DNA from: Sporosarcina sp. ZBG7A | Lineage (GTDB): Bacteria > Bacillota > Bacilli > Bacillales_A > Planococcaceae | DNA length: 51,609 nt | Assembly: GCF_000813425.1 (NCBI RefSeq) | Contig: NZ_JWIB01000022.1 | Coordinates: 1 to 51,609, forward strand | Direction of reading: 5' to 3' | Shown here: positions 8,662 to 17,378 of the stretch, piece after piece | How the letters are laid out: each line of letters opens with the position of its first letter | Numbering within the stretch: the first letter of the stretch is position 1 | Position numbers and translations under genes: made by a program | Notes under the pieces: model-generated | Told to the model about the DNA's origin: nothing | What the model saw: the letters and a program-made list of their open reading frames with translations, nothing else | The model's database searches: none

Positions 8662-8778
8662 CCGTTAATGGAAGCAGAAGGGGGCGACTTCGGAGGAAAT
8701 GCAAGCAAGCGAGGAGGCTGAGATTAAGCCTTTCGAAAAGCGTCCGCATGAAGCTGAACGCAACACTGTTAAATATTC
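8662..8778. repeat. Dispersed structured repeat, copy 1
   Basis: Diverged copy of the element at 29792-29934. Both begin CCGTT(A/G)AT and share GGCGACT, GAGGAGGCTGAGAT(T/C)AAGCC, AAGCGTCCGC and the end TATTC. The element is GC-rich, able to fold, and lies upstream of the LtaS-like gene with no coding role visible. Confidence 0.75.
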
Positions 8779-8796
8779 GGTACATTCAATGGATTG

Positions 8797-8843
8797 AAAA
8801 GAGCTATTCAGAAAGCAGTATGCACTGACTTTCTGAATAGCTC
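8797..8843 (-). terminator. Terminator of phosphodiester glycosidase gene
   Basis: A 15-bp perfect stem, GAGCTATTCAGAAAG (8801-8815) with CTTTCTGAATAGCTC (8829-8843). The loop can pair further (CAGT/ACTG). On the minus strand a TTTT run follows. Confidence 0.85.
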
Positions 8844-8852
8844 TATCTTATT

Positions 8853-11366
8853 TTACCGAACCTTAAATTCAGTCACACTGTCTTTCACCATCGATACTCC
8901 TTGTGCATTTTTCGCAAAATGCGTGACAACAAGACGATAGTTTTTGCCAGTCGCATATCCGGACGCAGGTGCTTTCACACTGACTTTCCGAGGGTCTGCT
9001 GTTTTTGAAACAGTGACAGCCTGGCGCTCTCCGAATTCATCTTCAACATATACATAGCCATTTGTAAAGTAGCGCTCATCCATCGGTTGCGTAAATTTTA
9101 CAGTGAATGTTTTATTCGCATTTTCAGTACGTGCGGATGAAGAAGGCTGGAATGCGCGTTCCTGATAAGTTTTATCAGAATAACGGACTTGTAGTTGGTC
9201 AAAGAGTAAGAACCCTTTGTCCTTCTTCGCAGAAGAGCGTTCTGCAACGTAAATTTTATCAAGAATGAATGGAGCTGGGGCGGTAGAAGGGATGCTTGCT
9301 GTGACGTACTTCCAGCCTCTCCAGTCTTGTCCGTTTTCCTTCGTGAAATCTACGACAACTTCCTTACCATTTGCATCACGCAGAGATCCGCGTAGCCAAT
9401 GTGCGTTTCCGTCACCATACACCCAAACACCAAGTTCTTTTGGACTGGATGCTATTGGAAGACCGCCTCCAAAGTTTAGGTAAGCTGCAGATACACCATC
9501 CTTGTTTGCTGTGTAATCATAGTTTAGACGGGCAGATGCCTTGCCTTCATGTGCTTGAATTCTCTTTTCCGAAGAGACGGAAGCAGAAGCACGAATACCG
9601 GTTGCGCTCATTCCAGCTGTTGACTCGAATGATTCAAGTCGTATAGGTTTGTCGGTAACCGTAACAGGCACTCTTTTTGTTGTCCGTCCATAGGTTGCTG
9701 TGAGTGTTCCAGTACCTTCTTTCGCCGCAGCAGTAAATGTCTTGTTACTTACAGTTCCGATACCAGCAGATGCAGTCACATCAATCGCATCTGGGTTGAA
9801 GATGACTTTATTGTTTTTGGATGTTCCGGAAACGTTCAATTTAATCGATTCGCCTGTACCTAGAGTAATGACTGAAGGTGTGAAGACGATGTCATCAATC
9901 GAGTCTGTAACTGTAACAGGAACGTTCACTTGTGCATTTTCATAACCGACTGTCACCGTACCGGATCCAGCTTTCACACCAATGAATTTATTATTTTCAA
10001 TTTTACCAATGCCACTAGAAACGCCAAGTAATTCCACATTTGATTGGTTCACGGTGCGCACGTTCAAGTATTGGTCGAGTGCAGAGTTGACTTTGAAACC
10101 GACTGAAGCACCAATTCCGACTTGTCCTTCTTGTTCTTGACTTGCGGAAATCGTGGCTGCTTTGTCGTATGGAGCTGTGCTGACCGCTTCAAGAATAGCA
10201 CTTACAGATCTGTCAATTGCACCTGAAGGTCGGTTGGCAAGTGTGGGATACACGTTTCCAGGTTTGCGGGTCACCATGGTCGTCGAGCCACCGCCGTCTA
10301 GGTTGAGGGCATTATAAGCACCAATGGAAACAAGATGCTTGGCAAATTCCGCCATCGTCATTCCTGCGCTTTTTCCTTTCAAACCAGAATCTGCGGTTAC
10401 AAGGTACACCTGCTGACCGGTTTTATCCGTCGCAACAGCTGTACGCGCGGTGCGCTTTGTAGCCTTATCAGTATTCGGATCAATCGTCATATCGACTTTA
10501 CCGTTTTGAACGAGCAACGGACCTGATGCAAGCATGAACTTCGAATCACGCCATGCGGGATCAACGTTGTATGAAATGGAAACCGTATCGCCTTTTTTCA
10601 TGTCCCGGATTTTATCGACTTCTTTGCCATGTGCAGAAAGGACGAAACCTTTACTGTTTTGGGGGACTGTCGCAGGTGTCTGCTGTCCGAATGGGCGAAT
10701 GCTTGTTACGGTTCCAGTCACTTTTTCACCGAGAGCGAAACCACCTTCCGCAGATTTGGAAGTCTCAACGACCACTTCAAGTCCTGTTGCATTTGTACGA
10801 GTGGTTTCGTACGGCCAGCTGGAAGTGTAGAGAATGCTTTCATTATTTTCACGCTCCCGGTTCAACGAATTCATCGTGACAGACTTACCATTATGTTCAA
10901 CGGTTGGGGAGAGCGTATATGTACCAATCTTACCTCGATTGTCTGCGGTCATGCCGAATGCTGCAGGGGTGTGCATGAAATCGTTATAGTTCGTAGAAAC
11001 CGCACCGATATGTTGGATTTGACCGTCTTTTGTCAATAAATAACTTGGATATCCATTTTTGAAATGGAAGAGGGATGCATTGATGGCACCGACTACGTGG
11101 TGGTTAACTTGTGTATGCGCAGTAGCCAGTGAATTGACAGTAGCCAGTTTGTTAAATGGAGTGTTGATGCCGACATCAACAGTTGTGTAAGGCTTCGTCA
11201 GATTAATGTTCAACTGATTGAGCGTTTGTGCATGGCCATTGACTGTAATCGATTGCTTTGTATGATAGACTCCTTGTGAAACAGAAGCAGCTTCTGCTTG
11301 TAGCAATGTTGTGCCGAATAGTGCAACAGCTACAACGCTAGAAAGCAGTGTGCGTTTCAATAACAT
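8853..11366 (-). CDS. Secreted phosphodiester glycosidase family protein
   Basis: Exported 837-residue protein with a phosphodiester glycosidase (NAGPA-type) domain, a fold used by the GlcNAc-1-phosphodiester uncovering enzyme and by bacterial exopolysaccharide and wall-polymer enzymes. A signal peptide covers about 1-27. The catalytic domain spans about 90-395 and carries the hallmark NLDGGGSTTM (about 355-364) followed by RSVSAIL. Next come one or two Ig-like/Big-type beta domains (about 410-575), a carbohydrate-binding-like beta-sandwich region with many Trp/Tyr/Gly (about 580-740), and a C-terminal Big-like module ending in VTEFKVR. ATG 11366 has GGGAG in front. It probably trims phosphodiester-linked sugars on teichoic acid or other wall polymer; the exact substrate cannot be read from sequence. 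Confidence 0.85.
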   Translation of the reverse strand: MLLKRTLLSSVVAVALFGTTLLQAEAASVSQGVYHTKQSITVNGHAQTLNQLNINLTKPYTTVDVGINTPFNKLATVNSLATAHTQVNHHVVGAINASLFHFKNGYPSYLLTKDGQIQHIGAVSTNYNDFMHTPAAFGMTADNRGKIGTYTLSPTVEHNGKSVTMNSLNRERENNESILYTSSWPYETTRTNATGLEVVVETSKSAEGGFALGEKVTGTVTSIRPFGQQTPATVPQNSKGFVLSAHGKEVDKIRDMKKGDTVSISYNVDPAWRDSKFMLASGPLLVQNGKVDMTIDPNTDKATKRTARTAVATDKTGQQVYLVTADSGLKGKSAGMTMAEFAKHLVSIGAYNALNLDGGGSTTMVTRKPGNVYPTLANRPSGAIDRSVSAILEAVSTAPYDKAATISASQEQEGQVGIGASVGFKVNSALDQYLNVRTVNQSNVELLGVSSGIGKIENNKFIGVKAGSGTVTVGYENAQVNVPVTVTDSIDDIVFTPSVITLGTGESIKLNVSGTSKNNKVIFNPDAIDVTASAGIGTVSNKTFTAAAKEGTGTLTATYGRTTKRVPVTVTDKPIRLESFESTAGMSATGIRASASVSSEKRIQAHEGKASARLNYDYTANKDGVSAAYLNFGGGLPIASSPKELGVWVYGDGNAHWLRGSLRDANGKEVVVDFTKENGQDWRGWKYVTASIPSTAPAPFILDKIYVAERSSAKKDKGFLLFDQLQVRYSDKTYQERAFQPSSSARTENANKTFTVKFTQPMDERYFTNGYVYVEDEFGERQAVTVSKTADPRKVSVKAPASGYATGKNYRLVVTHFAKNAQGVSMVKDSVTEFKVR

Positions 11367-11471
11367 GAAAAAACTCCCTTAACTCTTATGATAAGACAAG
11401 TATAAGGAAAAATTTAGAAGAAGGATATAGGACTAACAATCTAATAATTACAAGAATGGAGAAAAATAGGT

Positions 11472-11514
11472 AAAAAGAAGCCTGGAGACACAGGGGGTCT
11501 CCAGGCTTCTTTTT
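11472..11514 (-). terminator. Strong terminator downstream of short SLH gene
   Basis: A 17-bp perfect stem, AAAAAGAAGCCTGGAGA (11472-11488) with TCTCCAGGCTTCTTTTT (11498-11514) and a 9-nt loop. A/T flanks on both sides could make it bidirectional. It closes the minus-strand SLH gene, whose stop codon is 148 bp upstream of it. Confidence 0.9.
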
Positions 11515-11661
11515 CGGCCTCAACAATTCTTGCTATATTCAATAAAACAGGGTTTACCTACACATATTATCTTACCACACTTTTAAGATAACACAAACAC
11601 ATTCGTTCACTTTTTTTAGATACTTAGCAAGGGTGTCTTCAGCCTTATTTTTTCCAATCCA

Positions 11662-12282
11662 TCAAGAAACTTCTTCGACTTCAGGGGGTTCGATTTTAGA
11701 TAACCCTTCTGACTTGTAAACGAAAATAGCAAATTCCCCGCGGGTAATAGGATCATCGGCACCAAACTTAGTAGGGGACTTCCCTTGTGTGATTTCGTTT
11801 TGAACGAGAGCACCGACGTATGGTGCGAACCGCTGGTTGACATCAGTAAATGGAAGACGATCGAGTGAGCTGTCCATTCCATAGGCAATAGCAATCACTT
11901 TCGCCATTTCGTTACGAGTCATCGTATCTGATGCACGGAATTTTGTAGCGGTTTTCCCAGAAATGACACCTCGTGAAGCAAGTGCATTGACGGCCCATGC
12001 TCTATTTTTAGGAACATCCGTGAATCCTGTGTCAGGCAAATTGCTCGACTCGGAGAATCCGAGTGCACGTGCAACCATTACGGCAGCGTCGATACGCTTT
12101 ATTGAATTAGTTGTCCCAAAAGTCGTGCTCGTGAGACCTTGCGCATAATTGTTCGTTATGAGGTAATTGACTTCCTTTTCATAGCGTGGACTGACATCTG
12201 AAAATGCAGCGAGTGATGTGGACGCAGACAGGGTGAAGGCTAGTACTCCGGCGGCAAGTGCAGTGGTTAGTTTTTTCTTCAA
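11662..12282 (-). CDS. Short protein of three SLH domains
   Basis: A 206-residue exported protein that is nearly only SLH repeats: signal peptide about 1-25, repeats at about 27-70, 88-130 and 147-190, then a short acidic tail EPPEVEEVS. Repeat motifs are KRID, TRNE and TRGE, different from those of the four tandem paralogues, so it is a separate lineage. The start is TTG 12282, supported by GGAGGA upstream; no closer ATG fits. Stand-alone SLH proteins can occupy or compete for wall-polymer sites, or act as an anchor for a partner bound non-covalently; both ideas are inference. It is divergent from galU across a 460-bp region containing the 21-bp array. Confidence 0.82.
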   Translation of the reverse strand: MKKKLTTALAAGVLAFTLSASTSLAAFSDVSPRYEKEVNYLITNNYAQGLTSTTFGTTNSIKRIDAAVMVARALGFSESSNLPDTGFTDVPKNRAWAVNALASRGVISGKTATKFRASDTMTRNEMAKVIAIAYGMDSSLDRLPFTDVNQRFAPYVGALVQNEITQGKSPTKFGADDPITRGEFAIFVYKSEGLSKIEPPEVEEVS

Positions 12283-12360
12283 GTAAATGTCCTCCTTCAG
12301 TATAATCTTTGTCTAAGTCTACAATGTTTTCCAGTTTCGTGTAAAGGGGCGAATGGCACA

Positions 12361-12528
12361 ATCGGTAAAATCAGAGGGAAGTGATGAGTTGCAGAAAGTG
12401 GAATCGGTATTATGGTGCATGATATCGGAACTTTCACTTGGTTAATCGGAAAAATCGAGGCTGGAATCGGAACTTTCGCACGAACAATCGGCACTATCAG
12501 GGAATTAATCGGAATCGAGACACAATTC
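12361..12528. repeat. 21-bp phased repeat array (ATCGG core)
   Basis: ATCGG occurs at 12403, 12424, 12445, 12466, 12487 and 12508, always 21 bp apart, with an outlying copy at 12361 exactly 42 bp before the first. The best unit reads AATCGGAACTTTCGC plus a variable linker. It sits in the divergent intergenic region between the short SLH gene and galU. No coding potential is seen in the rest of 12283-12744 apart from the galU promoter. Confidence 0.85.
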
Positions 12529-12701
12529 AACAGCTTTACAAGGATTAATTGGTGCGCTTCGCTTGTTTGGGGAAAGGCTAATACGCTTGTTTTTGATATC
12601 TGCAAACTAGGGTTTTGAATCAGTATCAAGACATAATTCATAAAGAAGAGTGAGGTTGAACAAACATCTTGCAAACGCTAGACATACATTTTATCGTTCT
12701 G

Positions 12702-12710
12702 TGCTATACT
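12702..12710 (+). promoter_or_regulatory. galU promoter, extended -10
   Basis: TGCTATACT (TATACT at 12705-12710) lies 34 bp before the galU start, with no well-placed -35. It is the same extended -10 style seen at the SLH genes. Confidence 0.5.
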
Positions 12711-12744
12711 TCATCTATCAATATGAACAACTCAGGAGGTTTCC

Positions 12745-13629
12745 ATGAAAACAGTTAAAAAAGTAATCATTCCAGCTGCTGGGCTTGGCACACGTTTCTT
12801 ACCAGCAACGAAAGCTATGCCGAAAGAGATGCTGCCGATTGTCGACATGCCGACAATCCAGTATATCGTGGAAGAAGCGATTGCTTCAGGAATCGAAGAT
12901 ATCATCATTGTGACAGGAAAAGGCAAGCGTGCAATAGAAGATCATTTCGACAATGCGCTAGAATTGGAAGAGAATTTGATACAAAAAGAGAAATACGACT
13001 TGCTTGAAAAAGTGAAAGAATCGGCCGCAGTCGATATCCACTACATTCGTCAAAAAGAACCGCTAGGACTTGGGCATGCAATTTGGTGTGCACGTAACTT
13101 TATCGGAGATGAGCCTTTTGGTGTCTTGCTAGGCGATGATATTATTCGAAATGATAAACCAGCGCTAAAGCAATTGATTGAACAATATGAAGCAACTGGT
13201 TCTAGTGTCATCGGGGTACAGGAAGTTCCCCACGAAGAAATTCATCGATATGGTGTGATTGACCCGATTACAACTGATTCACGGCTGATGAAAGTCAGGA
13301 ATTTCGTGGAGAAACCGAGTCAGGAAGAAGCACCATCGGATTTTGCAATCGTTGGCAGGTATGTACTAACGCCAGAAATTTTTGAGATTTTGGATCAAAA
13401 GGAAGTCGGCAAAGGTGGAGAAATCCAGCTGACGGATGCGATTGAAAAGCTGAATACAACTCAAGACGTATATGGCTATGAGTTTGAAGGACGTCGCTTT
13501 GATGTTGGGGAAAAACTAGGGTTCATCGAGACGACGATGACGTTTGCACTTGAGCGAGACGATTTAAAAGACGATGTGCTCGAGATGATGGAACGTCTCC
13601 TTTCGACGTATAAAACGAAAGTAAACTAA
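12745..13629 (+). CDS. galU: UTP-glucose-1-phosphate uridylyltransferase
   Basis: Cytoplasmic enzyme making UDP-glucose from UTP and glucose-1-phosphate, the donor for teichoic acid glucosylation, glycolipids and exopolysaccharide. The 294 residues match GalU/GtaB in length. The N-terminal nucleotide-binding signature [14 protein letters not shown], followed by PKEMLPI, is at about residues 10-32. GLGHA at about 108-112, LLGDD at about 127-131 and VEKP at about 191-194 complete the family pattern. AGGAGG is 7 nt before ATG 12745. In Bacillus the same gene is called gtaB. Its substrate comes from the phosphoglucomutase at 17379. The gene ends in a terminator shared with the convergent EamA gene. 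Confidence 0.95.
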   Translation: MKTVKKVIIPAAGLGTRFLPATKAMPKEMLPIVDMPTIQYIVEEAIASGIEDIIIVTGKGKRAIEDHFDNALELEENLIQKEKYDLLEKVKESAAVDIHYIRQKEPLGLGHAIWCARNFIGDEPFGVLLGDDIIRNDKPALKQLIEQYEATGSSVIGVQEVPHEEIHRYGVIDPITTDSRLMKVRNFVEKPSQEEAPSDFAIVGRYVLTPEIFEILDQKEVGKGGEIQLTDAIEKLNTTQDVYGYEFEGRRFDVGEKLGFIETTMTFALERDDLKDDVLEMMERLLSTYKTKVN

Positions 13630-13675
13630 AAAGCATCGGCAGCAAGAGAAAATTCTCTTCTGCCGATGCTTTTTT
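13628..13675. terminator. Bidirectional terminator between galU and EamA operon
   Basis: AAAAAGCATCGGCAG (13628-13642) pairs with CTGCCGATGCTTTTT (13660-13674); the loop contains a second stem, AAGAGAA/TTCTCTT. T runs on both strands suit two convergent genes. Confidence 0.9.
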
Positions 13676-14015
13676 ATATAACGAGACAAACCGCTCCAAT
13701 TATGATTAGACCAATCCCGAGTAATTTACGTTTCGTGATCGGCTCTCCTAGAAGAAAGTACGAAAGCGCGAATGTCCAAATGTACGTGATCGATGTTAGT
13801 GGAAACACGACAGTATAGGGCAAATAGCGCAGGACGATGATGTTCAGAATCGCACCTGAGCCGTAACTTAACAATCCGACGATGAGCCATTTCACCAACG
13901 CAGGAAAATCCTGCTTTAAATCAGTGTCTGACGCAAGCTTCAAAAAGTATCCGCCGAATGCACCACACCACGTCATGACGAGCAACATTAGCATTAGCAG
14001 TAGATTAATGCTCAT
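13674..14015 (-). CDS. Half-size EamA/DMT membrane protein, second of pair
   Basis: Small membrane protein of about 113 residues with four predicted transmembrane helices and the EamA/DMT C-terminal pattern (LGEPITKRKLLGIGLIIIGA). One half-size DMT unit normally dimerises, as in EmrE or ArnE/ArnF. ATG 14015 follows GGAGG by only 2 nt, and a TTG nine bases upstream is also in frame. Either start overlaps the end of the partner gene, which points to translational coupling. As the last gene of the GT2/GT-C operon it most likely forms, with its partner, the flippase for a lipid-linked sugar. A cation/drug exporter is the alternative. Confidence 0.75.
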   Translation of the reverse strand: MSINLLLMLMLLVMTWCGAFGGYFLKLASDTDLKQDFPALVKWLIVGLLSYGSGAILNIIVLRYLPYTVVFPLTSITYIWTFALSYFLLGEPITKRKLLGIGLIIIGAVCLVI

Positions 14016-14349
14016 CGCCTCCAATCAGCCAGACTCCAGCAAGAATCAGTACAGTACCGATTGCTAAGGGAACAGTCAAAGGCTCATTCAAAAAGCTGAC
14101 TCCGTATACAAGGGCGATTACATACCCGACTGTCAGGAGTGGATGAAGTACGGAAAGCCGACCGAAGCGGAATGCAACGGTCATAAGAACCGCGCCCATT
14201 CCATAGAACACGAATCCGATCCATAAGTGCCAATCGAATAGCCCTCCGCCCGCTGCAAGTTTCCAAAAAAATTGTCCGGTGGCAGTACTGAATGCCGCTG
14301 CGACCATAAGGAAGATCCCTATGGGAGACGTCGAGCGCGTTTCAGTCAT
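14005..14349 (-). CDS. Half-size EamA/DMT membrane protein, first of pair
   Basis: A 114-residue, four-helix DMT protein. It shows the typical GQFFWKLAAGGG motif after helix 1 (compare YFLKLASDTD in the partner) and FLNEPLTVPLAIGTVLILAG at the end. ATG 14349 is chosen for the GGAGGT 8 nt upstream; the open frame extends 10 codons further but without a ribosome binding site. It overlaps the GT-C gene by 8 bp and its partner by 11 bp. The two small proteins differ in sequence, so a heterodimer similar in layout to ArnE/ArnF (undecaprenyl-phosphate-aminosugar flippase) is the best reading. Confidence 0.75.
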   Translation of the reverse strand: MTETRSTSPIGIFLMVAAAFSTATGQFFWKLAAGGGLFDWHLWIGFVFYGMGAVLMTVAFRFGRLSVLHPLLTVGYVIALVYGVSFLNEPLTVPLAIGTVLILAGVWLIGGDEH

Positions 14350-16087
14350 CTTTCGCCACCTCCATCCTCCTAGTTTCAAACTTCACGAAACTAATCAGAA
14401 TCAATGGCAACATGATCATCGAGTTCGCAAGGAGGTATCGGAAATCTTGTGCAGGAATGCCGACGAACACAGCCCCTGTATTGAGGGCAACTGGCAGTAG
14501 CAATAACCACGCACGCCAGCCATTACGTAAATACGCAATATACGTAAACAGTAAGGCTAGAGCTGTGTAAAATGCAGGGCGCCATAAGAATGGAATCGAT
14601 TCATCTGCAACTTTTAAGTAACTGAAGGCACTCCTTTTTAGGTCATCATTTAACACAGTATTGACAAGACCAAACTCATTATTAAGGTAAATGTTCGTGG
14701 TGTATTTACTCGTGTAGCCGTCAGCAGGTTCATTGATTTGCCAGATGAGCGATGTTTGTTTGAAAAGCGCTCCTGCAGCAATATCAGGGTTCTGTTTCAC
14801 GAGATGTAAATAATTCCGAGCATAGCGACCCCAATCGTCATAAATTGTAAATCGATCATAGTCGCCCCAAGAAAACTTAATGGAGTCGACGCTGTATGGA
14901 TTGTATTTCTCATGCCATTTTTCAATTGGGAAAATCCGGTTCACGTAGTCCCGTTGTTTTTCTGTCATGTCACCATCTTCCGTTACGATCGCTGCAATTT
15001 GTTGCGTCGGTATAGAGAGCATTTCTTGCGGATCGGAAGGGTGGACTTGCAGCGCAGTATACACTGGGTTCACAATGATTTGATAAATCAATATCATCGT
15101 AGCTGCAACCGGCAATAGCTTCACCCAGTAGGATCGATACATAATCAGGACAAATGCTGTAACGATTAAAAATACAGGAAATCCATTGTGACGGAAAAAC
15201 ATCACCATAAATCCGATTAATGCATACCCGGCAATGAACGGCCATCGTTGAAGGACTCGTCCAGAGGAGCGGACAATCATAAATATGAGTAAAGTGAACA
15301 AAAACAGTGCAGCACTATATGCGACGTCTTTCCATAAGGTGATGGAGGAGATGGCATGAACTGGACTGATTGCAAATAGCAAGAGCGCGACCCAGATGAA
15401 CGGTTTAGGAACCCGAGCGTGCTCGAGAGACCATCCAGCAAGTCCAGTACCCGCGCCAATCAGTACAATCTGGAAAATTGCTATGATTGCGGGTGAGTCC
15501 CAAATTTTTACTAGAACACCTAACAGCATCGTATGGATGACAGGATGCCAATCCGTATACTTATGCGTATGCGCTTGATCCCACTGGGCGAGAGAGTCGG
15601 GTGTCATCGCTCCGGGATAAAAGGCGAGTAGAAAGAACGATGATACAACCAGTGAAGGAATTGCATATAAGGCGATTTTCCAAGGTGATATTCGCTTTTT
15701 GATAGGACTCAAGGTGACGGATAAACACCAATAGATGATTGCTGTCACAATGGCCAAAACCGCAAGTATGACACCAAACCACACAGCCAGAATCACAACA
15801 AATTGATTATCTGCTAAATAAGGCTGTTCACCCCGAATACTCACTGCGATGAACAGTGGGAAAAGCGTGCCGAAAATGGCATAACTAATCTGCTTGCCTT
15901 TAGGTAATTCACGTAGCATCGGCCGGAATTTAAGTGCGTAATAGACGAATCCTGCCATGATAGCAGTTACCAGTAAAACAATTAGTATTGAAACGTTTCG
16001 GATCGGCATAAAAAAGAACAACATCGATCCACTAAGATAAAGACCAAAGGCAGAAATGATCACCCAGCGAAGAATGTTCTTCGACAT
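14342..16087 (-). CDS. Polytopic GT-C-like membrane glycosyltransferase
   Basis: A 581-residue membrane protein with about 11-12 hydrophobic segments and a hydrophilic stretch near residues 360-490, resembling the GT-C-like DUF6020 group. The first large outer loop has PGAMTPDSLAQWDQA followed by DWHPVIHT (about residues 178-205). In GT-C enzymes an acidic residue in this loop is catalytic, so Asp in PDS is the candidate. It sits four bases after the GT2 gene and overlaps the first EamA gene, forming a tight operon. The likely role is to move a sugar from polyprenyl phosphate to an acceptor outside the membrane, such as teichoic acid, secondary polymer or an S-layer protein. The acceptor is unknown. 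Confidence 0.72.
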   Translation of the reverse strand: MSKNILRWVIISAFGLYLSGSMLFFFMPIRNVSILIVLLVTAIMAGFVYYALKFRPMLRELPKGKQISYAIFGTLFPLFIAVSIRGEQPYLADNQFVVILAVWFGVILAVLAIVTAIIYWCLSVTLSPIKKRISPWKIALYAIPSLVVSSFFLLAFYPGAMTPDSLAQWDQAHTHKYTDWHPVIHTMLLGVLVKIWDSPAIIAIFQIVLIGAGTGLAGWSLEHARVPKPFIWVALLLFAISPVHAISSITLWKDVAYSAALFLFTLLIFMIVRSSGRVLQRWPFIAGYALIGFMVMFFRHNGFPVFLIVTAFVLIMYRSYWVKLLPVAATMILIYQIIVNPVYTALQVHPSDPQEMLSIPTQQIAAIVTEDGDMTEKQRDYVNRIFPIEKWHEKYNPYSVDSIKFSWGDYDRFTIYDDWGRYARNYLHLVKQNPDIAAGALFKQTSLIWQINEPADGYTSKYTTNIYLNNEFGLVNTVLNDDLKRSAFSYLKVADESIPFLWRPAFYTALALLFTYIAYLRNGWRAWLLLLPVALNTGAVFVGIPAQDFRYLLANSMIMLPLILISFVKFETRRMEVAKDD

Positions 16088-16091
16088 CGGA

Positions 16092-17024
16092 TCACCCTCT
16101 CTCAGTGCGTTCGCTAATACGATTCAAATGTAATTCATAGTTTTTCCGGTGCGTACCTGCGACCGTATCCAAAATGAGTCCGCATGCAAGCGACAGCATA
16201 GCAAGTAATACGAAGCCTACAGCAAGGATGGCTGACGGTACTTTACTAATGAAGCTTGTCTGGACGTATTCCATAATGACAGGTGTGCCAACAGCTAGAC
16301 CGAGCACTAGGAAAAGTGCCGCCCACACTGAGAAGAACAGCATTGGTTTGTAATCCTTGAACAGCGTAAAGATCATCCGTAGCACTTTCATGCCGTCAGT
16401 GATCGTGTTCAACTTAGACTCACTGCCTTCGGGACGATCCCGGTAATCGATCGGTACTTCTTTTATCAAAAACCGATTATCGAGTGCATGAATGGACATC
16501 TCCGTCTCAATTTCAAAGCCAGGGCTTGTGACCGGCATGGATTTGACGAACAGTCGATCGAATCCACGGTAACCTGTCATGATGTCCGTAATGTTGCTTT
16601 TATAAAGCTTATTAATGAGGCCTTTGACGAGATTGTTACCGAATCCGTGGAATTGACGTTTGTTTTCATCAAAATAAGTACCATTTGATAAACGGTCGCC
16701 AATAACGAGGTTCGCTTCACCTTTTTGGACAGGTGCTAATATATCATGCACGAATTCGGCAGGATATGTATCGTCTCCGTCTACCATGACGTAATAATCG
16801 GCTTCGATGTCGCGGAACATGGAACGAACGACATTTCCTTTTCCTTGTCGTGGTTCAAACCGTACGATGGCACCGTGCGCACGGGCAACTTCGGACGTTT
16901 TATCAGACGAGTTGTTGTCATATACATAAATCTTTGCATTTGGCAGTTCTCGCTTAAAGTCATCGATTACATTGCCAATTGTCTGTTCTTCGTTGTAACA
17001 GGGAACGAGTATTGCGATTTCCAT
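16092..17024 (-). CDS. GT2 polyprenyl-phosphate sugar transferase
   Basis: A 310-residue family-2 glycosyltransferase of the DPM1/GtrB/CsbB type that charges undecaprenyl phosphate with a single sugar at the inner face of the membrane. The N-terminus reads MEIAILVPCYNEEQTIG, with the nucleotide motif YDNNSSD and the metal motif DGDDTYP at about residues 85-91. Two C-terminal membrane helices are at about residues 220-285. ATG 17024 is preferred because AAAGGAGAT lies just upstream; the 12 extra in-frame codons before it look non-coding. It is the first gene of a four-gene operon with the GT-C protein and two EamA proteins. The sugar is not deducible. Confidence 0.85.
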   Translation of the reverse strand: MEIAILVPCYNEEQTIGNVIDDFKRELPNAKIYVYDNNSSDKTSEVARAHGAIVRFEPRQGKGNVVRSMFRDIEADYYVMVDGDDTYPAEFVHDILAPVQKGEANLVIGDRLSNGTYFDENKRQFHGFGNNLVKGLINKLYKSNITDIMTGYRGFDRLFVKSMPVTSPGFEIETEMSIHALDNRFLIKEVPIDYRDRPEGSESKLNTITDGMKVLRMIFTLFKDYKPMLFFSVWAALFLVLGLAVGTPVIMEYVQTSFISKVPSAILAVGFVLLAMLSLACGLILDTVAGTHRKNYELHLNRISERTERG

Positions 17025-17297
17025 AGTGTATCTCCTTTTGTAAGTAAGCTTAGAGTGCATTTTACCATGAACAGTATCGATTATACAGCTATGTTTTTAT
17101 AGTAGTGGTTAGAGGGGGGTGGTTTGTGAGATGAGATGCTATCAATGCGTGGCATTATACGGATTCTTCCCTCGAAGGAGATGTTGTCCTTTGCTTCAAT
17201 CACCGATTTCTTTTTTAGCCTCTAGGTATGAGGACTGTTATGAGCTATTATCTGCATACCCATCTATAAATAGAGGAAATCATCATCTACCAATGTT

Positions 17298-17326
17298 TTG
17301 CTCTGAGTGGTTGGAACTAGTATACT
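17298..17326 (+). promoter_or_regulatory. Candidate promoter of phosphoglucomutase
   Basis: TTGCTC (17298-17303), a 17-bp spacer and TATACT (17321-17326) form a sigma-A-type match about 50 bp before the start codon. The rest of 17025-17297 shows no gene I would support. Confidence 0.45.
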
Positions 17327-17378
17327 TTGACTAACGAAACAGACAAATAGATGAACATATTTAAAGGGGGCAATGGGT

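Noticed and set aside
10534..11039. Plus-strand open frames within the phosphodiester glycosidase gene
   Set aside because: Antisense shadows of a well-supported catalytic domain; protein composition is unlike a real protein.
17119..17334. 71-codon plus-strand open frame before pgcA
   Set aside because: Cys-rich chance frame without ribosome binding site that overlaps the likely pgcA promoter.
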